The notes beneath the pieces are model-generated. The model was not told the origin of the DNA. It did no database searches and worked only from the letters and a program-made list of their open reading frames with translations. Of a DNA stretch of 64,000 bases, positions 10,817 to 22,458 are shown piece after piece. The stretch comes from Strobilurus pachycystidiatus. Its lineage: Eukaryota; Basidiomycota; Agaricomycetes; Agaricales; Physalacriaceae. Position 1 is the stretch's first letter; each line of letters begins with the position of its first letter. Both the position numbers and the translations under genes were made by a program. The stretch covers positions 2,790,001-2,854,000 of the forward strand of contig JAHLMK010000006.1 of the NCBI GenBank assembly GCA_019915135.1, read 5' to 3'.

Positions 10817-13800
10817 TAACTATCTAATAGCTTTGTTGTTGCGTCAACAAAATTTCCTTTTATGGACAAGAAACCATCAACAAAATGTCACAAAACCGTC
10901 AACAAAGTGTGACAGAACCGTCAACAAAATGTGACAAGACAGCTAACAAACAGTACGAAGTCAACTCACAATGACTTTGAACTCAGTCTCTTCATGTGTC
11001 TTTCAGTCTATAATGTGTATGCGGAACTAATGTATTTGGCCGTAAAGAGGAAACGATATTAGGTAGCCAGTTGATACTTCTGAATCAGTGAAGAGCATGA
11101 GGATACACATCCAATGATGCATAATATTCATTCAAAAACAGCTGTCTTGCGCTTGCGGACGGTTAGAGGTTGGTAACGCAGATCGAGGGATTCAGCCTAA
11201 CGTAAAAAGCCCACCCGGCCTCGGATGTGTCTTTGGAAGGCCTATCCTTTCACTTTTAGTAGGTTAGGAGGTGAGGGCACATAGGTGACGTGCCACAAGA
11301 AGTTCAAACTCAGTTCAAGAAAGGGCGCGCGTACGAGGCCTCTGTCTCGGTGCGTATCGCAGTTCAAAGTAAGATGTGTATCACTAGACGAGTTCAAAGA
11401 TGTCCTGAGTTGCTTTTGAACCGTTCACTTTTTTTCTAACTTGTCAGATATGGCCTGTTAATGCGTCGTTTATTTGGAAGACTAGTCGGTCAAAGGAAGC
11501 AATCTATTCGCTCGTGCTCGGTTGTTTAAACTGTTATAGATCTGAGCACATGTGACATATGAAGGGCAGAGTCAAGTCAGGTCTGACGGCGAGTGCCGCA
11601 GGAGCCGTAAACAACACACGTTCATGCTAAATACCGGGAATGGTCGCAGTCAAGTTCAGAAATGTCGTAGTCAGTCAAAGATGGGCAATTCGGAATCGTA
11701 TTGACATTTCGAGTGTGATGATGGCCCACACGGGCTGTGCGACTTGCATTTTGACTATGGCCTCTTGTTTGCCTGTGGAAATAATGTCTTTGGCCGTAGT
11801 GCGGCAATGAGATTAGATGGGGAGTTGATACTGCCGTATTCGAGAAGAGCACAAAGATACGGACAACACGTATAGTGTGAACAGATTGTGCACCTTATAC
11901 GGGCTCACTCGGTTAGAAGGTTAGGTTCGGGTTAGAAGGTTTGGGGTTCTCGGTGTTCTCGCCCGCGCAGCGGAAGAGAACGTTTAAGAAAGGGCCCGCG
12001 TGCGGGGCCTCTGTCTCGGTGTGTATTGGAGACGCACCAAGATATGTGATATTATGCTAAACGTGCGTTCCGGCCGCGTTGTGATTTGATTCGGATAGTA
12101 AGTATCAGACGTGCGTTCAAGTGATGGGTTCAAAGATGTCTTGGATTATCTTTGAACTAACGCAGATGTTCAATTTATTTCGTTAGGTGTCAACAATGAC
12201 TAACTATCTAATAGCTTTGTTGTTGCGTCAACAAAATTTTCTTTTATGGACAAGAAACCATCAACAAAATGTCACAAAACCGTCAACAAAGTGTGACAGA
12301 ACCGTCAACAAAATGTGACAAGACAGCTAACAAACAGTACAAAGTCAACTCACAATGACTTTGAACTCAGTCTCTTCATGTGTCTTTCAGTCTATAATGT
12401 GTATGCGGAACTAATGTATTTGGCCGTAAAGAGGAAACGATATTAGGTAGCCAGTTGATACTTCTGAATCAGTGAAGAGCATGAGGATACACATCCAATG
12501 ATGCATAATATTCATTCAAAAACAGCTGTCTTGCGCTTGCGGACGGTTAGAGGTTGGTAACGCAGATCGAGGGATTCAGCCTAACGTAAAAAGCCCACCC
12601 GGCCTCGGATGTGTCTTTGGAAGGCCTATCCTTTCACTTTTAGTAGGTTAGGAGGTGAGGGCACATAGGTGACGTGCCACAAGAAGTTCAAACTCAGTTC
12701 AAGAAAGGGCGCGCGTACGAGGCCTCTGTCTCGGTGCGTATCGCAGTTCAAAGTAAGATGTGTATCACTAGACGAGTTCAAAGATGTCCTGAGTTGCTTT
12801 TGAACCGTTCACTTTTTTTCTAACTTGTCAGATATGGCCTGTTAATGCGTCGTTTATTCGGAAGACTAGTCGGTCAAAGGAAGCAATCTATTCGCTTGTG
12901 CTCGGTTGTTTAAACTGTTATAGATCTGAGCACATGTGACATATGAAGGGCAGAGTCAAGTCAGGTCTGACGGCGAGTGCCGCAGGAGCCGTAAACAACA
13001 CACGTTCATGCTAAATACCGGGAATGGTCGCAGTCAAGTTCAGAAATGTCGTAGTCAGTCAAAGATGGGCAATTTGGAATCGTATTGACATTTCGAGTGT
13101 GATGATGGCCCACACGGGCTGTGCGACTTGCATTTTGACTATGGCCTCTTGTTTGCCTGTGGAAATAATGTCTTTGGCCGTAGTGCGGCAATGAGATTAG
13201 ATGGGGAGTTGATACTGCCTTATTCGAGAAGAGCACAAAGATACGGACAACACGTATAGTGTGAACAGATTGTGCACCTTATACGGGCTCACTCGGTTAG
13301 AAGGTTAGGTTCGGGTTAGAAGGTTTGGGGTTCTCGGTGTGTATTGGAGACGCACCAAGATATGTGATATTATGCTAAACGTGCGTTCCGGCCGCGTTGT
13401 GATTTGATTCGGATAGTAAGTATCAGATGTGCGTTCAAGTGATGGGTTCAAAGATGTCTTGGATTATCTTTGAACTAACGCAGATGTTCAATTTATTTTG
13501 TTAGGTGTCAACAATGACTTCACGTTACGCTTCTTAATCGGAAACCTAACTATCTAATAGCTTTGTTGTTGCGTCAACAAAATTTCCTTTTATGGACAAG
13601 AAACCATCAACAAAATGTCACAAAACCGTCAACAAAGTGTGACAGAACCGTCAACAAAATGTGACAAGACAGCTAACAAACAGTACGAAGTCAACTCACA
13701 ATGACTTTGAACTCAGTCTCTTCATGTGTCTTTCAGTCTATAATGTGTATGCGGAACTAATGTATTTGGCCGTAAAGAGGAAACGATATTAGGTAGCCAG

Positions 13801-15981
13801 TTGATACTTCTGAATCAGTGAAGAGCATGAGGATACACATCCAATGATGCATAATATTCATTCAAAAACAGCTGTCTTGCGCTTGCGGACGGTTAGAGGT
13901 TGGTAACGCAGATCGAGGGATTCAGCCTAACGTAAAAAGCCCACCCGGCCTCGGATGTGTCTTTGGAAGGCCTATCCTTTCACTTTTAGTAGGTTAGGAG
14001 GTGAGGGCACATAGGTGACGTGCCACAAGAAGTTCAAACTCAGTTCAAGAAAGGGCGCGCGTACGAGGCCTCTGTCTCGGTGCGTATCGCAGTTCAAAGT
14101 AAGATGTGTATCACTAGACGAGTTCAAAGATGTCCTGAGTTGCTTTTGAACCGTTCACTTTTTTTCTAACTTGTCAGATATGGCCTGTTAATGCGTCGTT
14201 TATTCGGAAGACTAGTCGGTCAAAGGAAGCAATCTATTCGCTCGTGCTCGGTTGTTTAAACTGTTATAGATCTGAGCACATGTGACATATGAAGGGCAGA
14301 GTCAAGTCAGGTCTGACGGCGAGTGCCGCAGGAGCCGTAAACAACACACGTTCATGCTAAATACCGGGAATGGTCGCAGTCAAGTTCAGAAATGTCGTAG
14401 TCAGTCAAAGATGGGCAATTCGGAATCGTATTGACATTTCGAGTGTGATGATGGCCCACACGGGCTGTGCGACTTGCATTTTGACTATGGCCTCTTGTTT
14501 GCCTGTGGAAATAATGTCTTTGGCCGTAGTGCGGCAATGAGATTAGATGGGGAGTTGATACTGCCGTATTCGAGAAGAGCACAAAGATACGGACAACACG
14601 TATAGTGTGAACAGATTGTGCACCTTATACGGGCTCACTCGGTTAGAAGGTTAGGTTCGGGTTAGAAGGTTTGGGGTTCTCGGTGTGTATTGGAGACGCA
14701 CCAAGATATGTGATATTATGCTAAACGTGCGTTCCGGCCGCGTTGTGATTTGATTCGGATAGTAAGTATCAGACGTGCGTTCAAGTGATGGGTTCAAAGA
14801 TGTCTTGGATTATCTTTGAACTAACGCAGATGTTCAATTTATTTTGTTAGGTGTCAACAATGACTTCACGTTACGCTTCTTAATCGGAAACCTAACTATC
14901 TAATAGCTTTGTTGTTGCGTCAACAAAATTTCCTTTTATGGACAAGAAACCATCAACAAAATGTCACAAAACCGTCAACAAAGTGTGACAGAACCGTCAA
15001 CAAAATGTGACAAGACAGCTAACAAACAGTACGAAGTCAACTCACAATGACTTTGAACTCAGTCTCTTCATGTGTCTTTCAGTCTATAATGTGTATGCGG
15101 AACTAATGTATTTGGCCGTAAAGAGGAAACGATATTAGGTAGCCAGTTGATACTTCTGAATCAGTGAAGAGCATGAGGATACACATCCAATGATGCATAA
15201 TATTCATTCAAAAACAGCTGTCTTGCGCTTGCGGACGGTTAGAGGTTGGTAACGCAGATCGAGGGATTCAGCCTAACGTAAAAAGCCCACCCGGCCTCGG
15301 ATGTGTCTTTGGAAGGCCTATCCTTTCACTTTTAGTAGGTTAGGAGGTGAGGGCACATAGGTGACGTGCCACAAGAAGTTCAAACTCAGTTCAAGAAAGG
15401 GCGCGCGTACGAGGCCTCTGTCTCGGTGCGTATCGCAGTTCAAAGTAAGATGTGTATCACTAGACGAGTTCAAAGATGTCCTGAGTTGCTTTTGAACCGT
15501 TCACTTTTTTTCTAACTTGTCAGATATGGCCTGTTAATGCGTCGTTTATTCGGAAGACTAGTCGGTCAAAGGAAGCAATCTATTCGCTCGTGCTCGGTTG
15601 TTTAAACTGTTATAGATCTGAGCACATGTGACATATGAAGGGCAGAGTCAAGTCAGGTCTGACGGCGAGTGCCGCAGGAGCCGTAAACAACACACGTTCA
15701 TGCTAAATACCGGGAATGGTCGCAGTCAAGTTCAGAAATGTCGTAGTCAGTCAAAGATGGGCAATTTGGAATCGTATTGACATTTCGAGTGTGATGATGG
15801 CCCACACGGGCTGTGCGACTTGCATTTTGACTATGGCCTCTTGTTTGCCTGTGGAAATAATGTCTTTGGCCGTAGTGCGGCAATGAGATTAGATGGGGAG
15901 TTGATACTGCCGTATTCGAGAAGAGCACAAAGATACGGACAACACGTATAGTGTGAACAGATTGTGCACCTTATACGGGCT
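10817..15981. repeat. Satellite array of about 1.35 kb units
   Basis: Four head-to-tail units start at about 10816, 12200, 13546 and 14892. Unit lengths are 1384, 1346, 1346 and a partial 1090 bp ending at 15981. Units are nearly identical. Unit 1 keeps 66 bp that units 2-4 lost by deletion between two TCTCGGTGT direct repeats (first copy near 11948). Units 3 and 4 are preceded by a 28-bp segment missing at the unit 1/unit 2 join. Each unit carries three 22-bp subrepeats of the form ACCGTCAACAAAATGTGACA (10871-10945). A 76-codon minus-strand frame recurs in every unit but is probably not a gene. Short TTAGG-like stretches occur, with no true telomere tract. Confidence 0.97.
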
Positions 15982-16050
15982 ATCCCTCTTGAAACGGAAG
16001 TGGAGGGCTCCAATTCAAACCAAAATTTTGTTTTGGAAGGATTTTGGAAA
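15982..16050. other. Junction between satellite array and minisatellite
   Basis: About 70 bp of sequence not found in either array. The satellite unit breaks after TTATACGGGCT and the minisatellite begins at the first CCGCCATTTC, near 16051. It may be a remnant of the sequence present before the arrays met. Confidence 0.7.
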
Positions 16051-18660
16051 CCGCCATTTCATCTACAACACAGAGAATGGTGCTTTTCCTCTCAGCCTCA
16101 CACAACCGCCATTCCACTCGCAACACAGCGGATGGCGCGTTCACATATGGCCTGGACTCACACACAGAAAGCACCATTACATCCGCAACACACAGAATGG
16201 TGCTTTCCCACTCAGCCCACAAAACCGCCATTTCACTCGCAACACAGAGGATGGCGGTTTTCCTCTCAGCCACACAGAACCGCCATTTCCCCCGCAACAC
16301 AGAGGATGGTGGTTTTGCTCCCAGCTTCACAGAACCGCCATTTCACTCGCAATACAGAGAATGGCGCTTTTGCCCTCAGCCTCACACAACCGCCATTTCA
16401 CTCGCAATACAGAGGATGGCGCTTTCACATATGGCCTGGACTCACACTCGGAAAGCACCATTACATCCGCAACACACAGAATGGTGCTTTCCCACTCAGC
16501 CCACAAAACCGCCATTTCACACGCAACACAGAGGATGGCGGTTTTCCTCTCAGCCACACAGAACCGCCATTTCCCCCGCAACACAGAGGATGGTGGTTTT
16601 GCTCCCAGCTTCACAGAACCGCCATTTCACTCGCAATACAGAGAATGGCGCTTTTGCCCTCAGCCTCACACAACCGCCATTTCACTCGCAATACAGAGGA
16701 TGGCGCTTTCACATATGGCCTGGACTCACACTCGGAAAGCACCATTACATCCGCAACACACAGAATGGTGCTTTCCCACTCAGCCCACAAAACCGCCATT
16801 TCACACGCAACACAGAGGATGGCGGTTTTCCTCTCAGCCACACAGAACCGCCATTTCCCCCGCAACACAGAGGATGGTGGTTTTGCTCCCAGCTTCACAG
16901 AACCGCCATTTCACTCGCAATACAGAGAATGGCGCTTTTGCCCTCAGCCTCACACAACCGCCATTTCACTCGCAATACAGAGGATGGCGCTTTCACATAT
17001 GGCCTGGACTCACACTCGGAAAGCACCATTACATCCGCAACACACAGAATGGTGCTTTCCCACTCAGCCCACAAAACCGCCATTTCACACGCAACACAGA
17101 GGATGGCGGTTTTCCTCTCAGCCACACAGAACCGCCATTTCCCCCGCAACACAGAGGATGGTGATTTTGCTCCCAGCTTCACAGAACCGCCATTTCACTC
17201 GCAATACAGAGAATGGCGCTTTTGCCCTCAGCCTCACACAACCGCCATTTCACTCGCAATACAGAGGATGGCGCTTTCACATATGGCCTGGACTCACACT
17301 CGGAAAGCACCATTACATCCGCAACACACAGAATGGTGCTTTCCCACTCAGCCCACAAAACCGCCATTTCACACGCAACACAGAGGATGGCGGTTTTCCT
17401 CTCAGCCACACAGAACCGCCATTTCCCCCGCAACACAGAGGATGGTGGTTTTGCTCCCAGCTTCACAGAACCGCCATTTCACTCGCAATACAGAGAATGG
17501 TGCTTTTGCCCTCAGCCTCACACAACCACCATTTCACTCGCAATACAGAGGATGGCGCTTTCACATATGGCCTGGACTCACACTCGGAAAGCACCATTAC
17601 ATCCGCAACACACAGAATGGTGCTTTCCCACTCAGCCCACAAAACCGCCATTTCACACGCAACACAGAGGATGGCGGTTTTCCTCTCAGCCACACAGAAC
17701 CGCCATTTCCCCCGCAACACAGAGGATGGTGATTTTGCTCCCAGCTTCACAGAACCGCCATTTCACTCGCAATACAGAGAATGGCGCTTTTGCCCTCAGC
17801 CTCACACAACCGCCATTTCACTCGCAATACAGAGGATGGCGCTTTCACATATGGCCTGGACTCACACTCGGAAAGCACCATTACATCCGCAACACACAGA
17901 ATGGTGCTTTCCCACTCAGCCCACAAAACCGCCATTTCACACGCAACACAGAGGATGGCGGTTTTCCTCTCAGCCACACAGAACCGCCATTTCCCCCGCA
18001 ACACAGAGGATGGTGGTTTTGCTCCCAGCTTCACAGAACCGCCATTTCACTCGCAATACAGAGAATGGCGCTTTTGCCCTCAGCCTCACACAACCGCCAT
18101 TTCACTCGCAATACAGAGGATGGCGCTTTCACATATGGCCTGGACTCACACTCGGAAAGCACCATTACATCCGCAACACACAGAATGGTGCTTTCCCACT
18201 CAGCCCACAAAACCGCCATTTCACACGCAACACAGAGGATGGCGGTTTTCCTCTCAGCCACACAGAACCGCCATTTCCCCCGCAACACAGAGGATGGTGG
18301 TTTTGCTCCCAGCTTCACAGAACCGCCATTTCACTCGCAATACAGAGAATGGCGCTTTTGCCCTCAGCCTCACACAACCGCCATTTCACTCGCAATACAG
18401 AGGATGGCGCTTTCACATATGGCCTGGACTCACACTCGGAAAGCACCATTACATCCGCAACACACAGAATGGTGCTTTCCCACTCAGCCCACAAAACCGC
18501 CATTTCACACGCAACACAGAGGATGGCGGTTTTCCTCTCAGCCACACAGAACCGCCATTTCCCCCGCAACACAGAGGATGGTGGTTTTGCTCCCAGCTTC
18601 ACAGAACCGCCATTTCACTCGCAATACAGAGAATGGCGCTTTTGCCCTCAGCCTCACACA
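16051..18660. repeat. Hairpin minisatellite, 284-bp higher-order repeat
   Basis: Five monomers of 55, 66, 53, 55 and 55 bp form a 284-bp higher-order unit, repeated at least eight times from about 16327 to 18602 with very few differences. Every monomer is an inverted repeat around CTCGCAACACA. Examples are 16221-16231/16251-16261 (AAAACCGCCAT / ATGGCGGTTTT, 11 bp perfect) and 16167-16178/16196-16207 (GAAAGCACCATT / AATGGTGCTTTC, 12 bp perfect). The unit length is not a multiple of three and stop codons are rare on this strand, so very long open frames result. They rotate frame with each unit and are not read as genes. Confidence 0.96.
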
Positions 18661-19480
18661 ACCGCCATTTCATTCGCAACACAGAGAATGGCACTTTTGC
18701 TCTCAGCCTCACACAACCGCCATTTCACTCGCAACACAGAGGATGGCGCTTTCACATATGGCCTGGACTCACACTCGGAAAGCACCATACCATCCGCAAC
18801 ACCAAGAATGGTGGTTTTGCTCCCAGCTTCACAGAACCGCCATTTCACTCGCAACACAGAGGATGGCGGTTTTCCTCTCAGCGTCACACATCCGCCATTT
18901 CATTCGCAACACAGAGAATGGCGCTTTGCTCTCAGCCTCACACAACCGCCATTTCACTCGCAACACAGAGGATGGCGCTTTCACATATGGCCTGGACTCA
19001 CACTCGGAAAGCACCATACCATCCGCAACACCAAGAATGGTGGTTTTGCTCCCAGCTTCACAGAACCGCCATTTCACTCGCAACACAGAGGATGGCGGTT
19101 TTCCTCTCAGCGTCACACATCCGCCATTTCATTCGCAACACAGAGAATGGCGCTTTGCTCTCAGCCTCACACAACCGCCATTTCACTCGCAACACAGAGG
19201 ATGGCGCTTTCACATATGGCCTGGACTCACACTCGGAAAGCACCATACCATCCGCAACACCAACAATGGTGGTTTTGCTCCCAGCTTCACAGAACCGCCA
19301 TTTCACTCGCAACACAGAGGATGGCGGTTTTCCTCTCAGCGTCACACATCCGCCATTTCATTCGCAACACAGAGAATGGCGCTTTGCTCTCAGCCTCACA
19401 CAACCCCCATTTTACTTGCAACACAGGGGATGGCGCTTTCACATATGGCCTGGACTCACACTCGGAAAGCACCATTCCTT
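18661..19480. repeat. Hairpin minisatellite, 229-bp higher-order repeat
   Basis: The same monomers re-form as a four-monomer unit (54+66+54+55 = 229 bp), repeated about 3.5 times; equivalent points lie at 18829, 19058 and 19287. A second, independent amplification next to the 284-bp one, so the repeat period was reset. Confidence 0.93.
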
Positions 19481-20960
19481 CCGCAACATAAGAGTGGTGG
19501 CTCACTCAGTTCCACCAACGGCCATTTCCCTCGCGACAGAGAGGATGGTGCTCTCACTAATGGCATGGACCCACCTCCTGCCTCACAAAACCGCCATACT
19601 GCTCGCAACACAGCGGATGGCGCCAATCCATCCCCAACACAACCATTGGTGCTTTTCCACTCAGCTTCACAAAACCTCCACCTCACTCGCAAGGTAGGGA
19701 ATTGCGTTTATGAAGACCGCCCCACAAAACCGCCATCTCACACGCAACACACACATAGGGGCTTTTGCCCTCTGCTTCACAAGAGGGCCATTTCACGCGC
19801 AACACAGGGAATGGCGTTACCGCCCTCAGCCTCACAAAGCGCCAAGTCATCGGCAACACAGGGATTGGCGCATATGCAGTACGGCCCCAAGAACTGCTAA
19901 GTCACTCGCAACACACAGCTTGGCGCTCTTGCACCCAGCATCACACAACCGCCGGGTCACTCGCAACACATTGGATGGCGGCTTCCCTCATGGCATGGAC
20001 TTCCAATAGGAAAACGCCATTCCATTAGCAACACAGACTTTGGCGCTCTTGTTATTAGGCTCACAACACTGCACTTCACAAGCCACACCGCGGACTGCGC
20101 TCTCACTCAATGCAAGGACTCACAATCAGACAGCGCCACTCCATCCGCAACATGGCGATCGCAGCTTCCCTAACCAGCCCCACAAACCACCATTCCACTC
20201 GCCACACGGCACAGAGCTTACACTAATGGCATAGACTTCCTAGCTATTCCATCCGCGACACACAGCTTGGTGCTTGTGCTCTCAGCTTCACAAACTTTTT
20301 ATCCGTAACACACAGACTGGTCTTTTGCCTTAGCCTCACATGACACTGGCCAATCCACTCGCAACACAAAGATCGGTGCTCTTTCTCTCAGCCCCACACA
20401 ACCGCCAAATCACACGCAATGCATAGATAGATTGGCGCTCTCGCACTCGGCCTCATAACACCGCCATTTTCTCCGCAACATGTACAGAAAATGGCGCTTT
20501 CACTTATGGCCGACATGACACCTGCAAAGTGCCCTTCCTTCCGCAACATAGAGCTTGGCGCTTCCTTACCCACGCAATACACAACACACAAGTTGGCGCT
20601 TTTCCACTCAGCCCCACAAACGGCTATAACATTCGCAACACACATTCTGCCGCTCCCACTCACGGCCAGGATTCACACACGGAACTAAGCGCTCATTCAC
20701 CCGCAACGCACCGACTGGTGCTTTCACAATCAGCGTCCCCAACTGCCCTCTCACTCGCAACACAGCGGATGGCGCCTTCACTCATTGCATGGACTCACAC
20801 TCCGCAAGCGCCATTCTTCCCGCAACCGCAAGCTTCATGTCTATGTTTTCCGCCTCAGAAAACCGCCAATTCACTTCCAACTCACATATTGGCGCTCTTG
20901 CACACAGTGTCACTCCATCGCCAGGTTTGCCAAGCAGCGACACCCAAACCATAATTACCA
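19481..20960. repeat. Degenerate hairpin minisatellite leading into block 2
   Basis: Diverged monomers continue without a break across 20067, where the match to base 1 begins. Hairpin arms persist: 19621-19627/19645-19651 (CGCCAAT / ATTGGTG, one G-T pair) and 19839-19845/19865-19871 (GCGCCAA / TTGGCGC, perfect). Sequence from 20067 on repeats the stretch at 1-900. Confidence 0.85.
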
Positions 20961-22458
20961 CGTTCGCTCTCGTGATGCCATTGATAGGAAGGCATGTTCT
21001 CAGACCACATGCTGGCGACGAGAAACCAAGGTAAAGACTCCCAATTGCGACGACCATGAAATCCACGCAACACCCAGAAGCCCTTCACGCCTAAGGACCG
21101 GCGTCTGCGCCTCTTGATGGGGCAAGTGCTGTGGGTTCAACTCAGCGGTGCGCCCCGTGAACACGGCCTCGAATCTTGGCTAACCTCGGAAACATGGAAT
21201 TTCGGCGCCCCAACGGCCCACTTGATAACGGCTACATGCATACAGGGAGCCTGTACGCGCCCATACCTGGGCGAGATGCCCACACACCAATTTGGCACTA
21301 CAAAGTATGAGCCCTTCGTTTTCTTCCCGTTATTTCATCTCAATACGTCTCAACAGTTTGCTCCTCCGCGCCGCCCGGCACACGAGCGATGTGGACTTTG
21401 TGTGCAAAGTCCATGCCGTTGCAAAGATTGCAAGACAGGCCTCCAAGCCTCACAACAAGCTCTATTCGGGCTGTCCTTCTCCAAGAGGAGAGCCATGTTC
21501 TCCCCATTACAAAGGAAATTCGCATCGACAATACCATAATGGGTGACGTTCCAATGCGGAGTACATTTTCCATGAGGGGTGCTCTATGGCCCCAACATAG
21601 GATCCGTCGTCCTGGTCCCTAGGTGATCAACTGGATTTGATACCGCAGAGGCTAGTCTGGTAATTTCGACCACTTCATATTGATGTTGTCCCAGGCACCT
21701 GTCTCTTTGCCCACTAAGAGTGCCAGTCATCGTGTCCCCTGGCCCAGTGACCACGCTCAATATACCCACCATCTCCTTAGGACGCGTCCTCGTACAACTT
21801 CGTATGCCGAGAGATTTTGCTAGGCGCTACCTCTTTTGGCCGCACATCCACGAGTATGGCTAATCGACTTTGAAGCAGCCACTGCCTTTTTTCCCGCATT
21901 GGCCCGCACAGAAGGCTGTGCCCAGGGTTGTACTTACCCAATATTCTCCGCGAGTCTTACGCCCGACCGGGCCCTCATCAAGTTGCCGAGGGACTAGAGT
22001 ATAACGCTCCCCAGCTTCATGCTCGGTAAATTACGCTTAGGCTACGGGAACTCGACGTGTGGCAACTTCCCCGGCTAGTCCTTGCCCAGCTTATATCGAA
22101 GAGAGGGAGGAGCTCACAGCAGAAGGTTTAGGACCCTATGGTGCCCCTGGTCCAAGAGGTTGATGCTGCCAATGCGCTCTTGGCTGTGCAGACAGCCTCG
22201 GGGGACATACCGCCCAACGAGTTGACAATCACCTACCCCTTACTCTAACATAATACTTCCAAGACCTCTATGTTGACCTCAATCAGTTCGTGTCACTGGA
22301 GGAACAGTTATCATGTACGGCATGAGTTACATTACCCACCCCGTAGGGAAAATCCATAATATCCAAGGCGTTTCACACTGTGCTGCCATGTACGCAGCCG
22401 CACCGTTGGGGTGCCGTAACACTCCTACATTTATGTATAACGACCAGCTGCCGTCGAT
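20961..22458. other. No gene recognised (block 2 equivalent of 901-2392)
   Basis: Nearly identical to the block 1 stretch and equally uninformative: short open frames only, no recognisable domain. Confidence 0.5.

Noticed and set aside
11622..15928. A 76-codon minus-strand frame repeated in each satellite unit
   Set aside because: It is conserved only as far as the whole unit is; no domain, no promoter, and no sign of preferential coding constraint.
10817..15981. Interstitial telomere
   Set aside because: Only scattered TTAGG-like words; no run of tandem telomere repeats.
16051..19480. CRISPR-like appearance (palindromic repeats at regular spacing)
   Set aside because: The genes around it have spliceosomal introns, and the supposed spacers are themselves repeated in every higher-order unit.
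15964..19900. Very long plus-strand open frames (up to 1175 codons) across the minisatellite
   Set aside because: They exist in all three plus frames because the repeat has few stops; the peptide changes frame with each 284-bp unit and no splice or start context supports translation.
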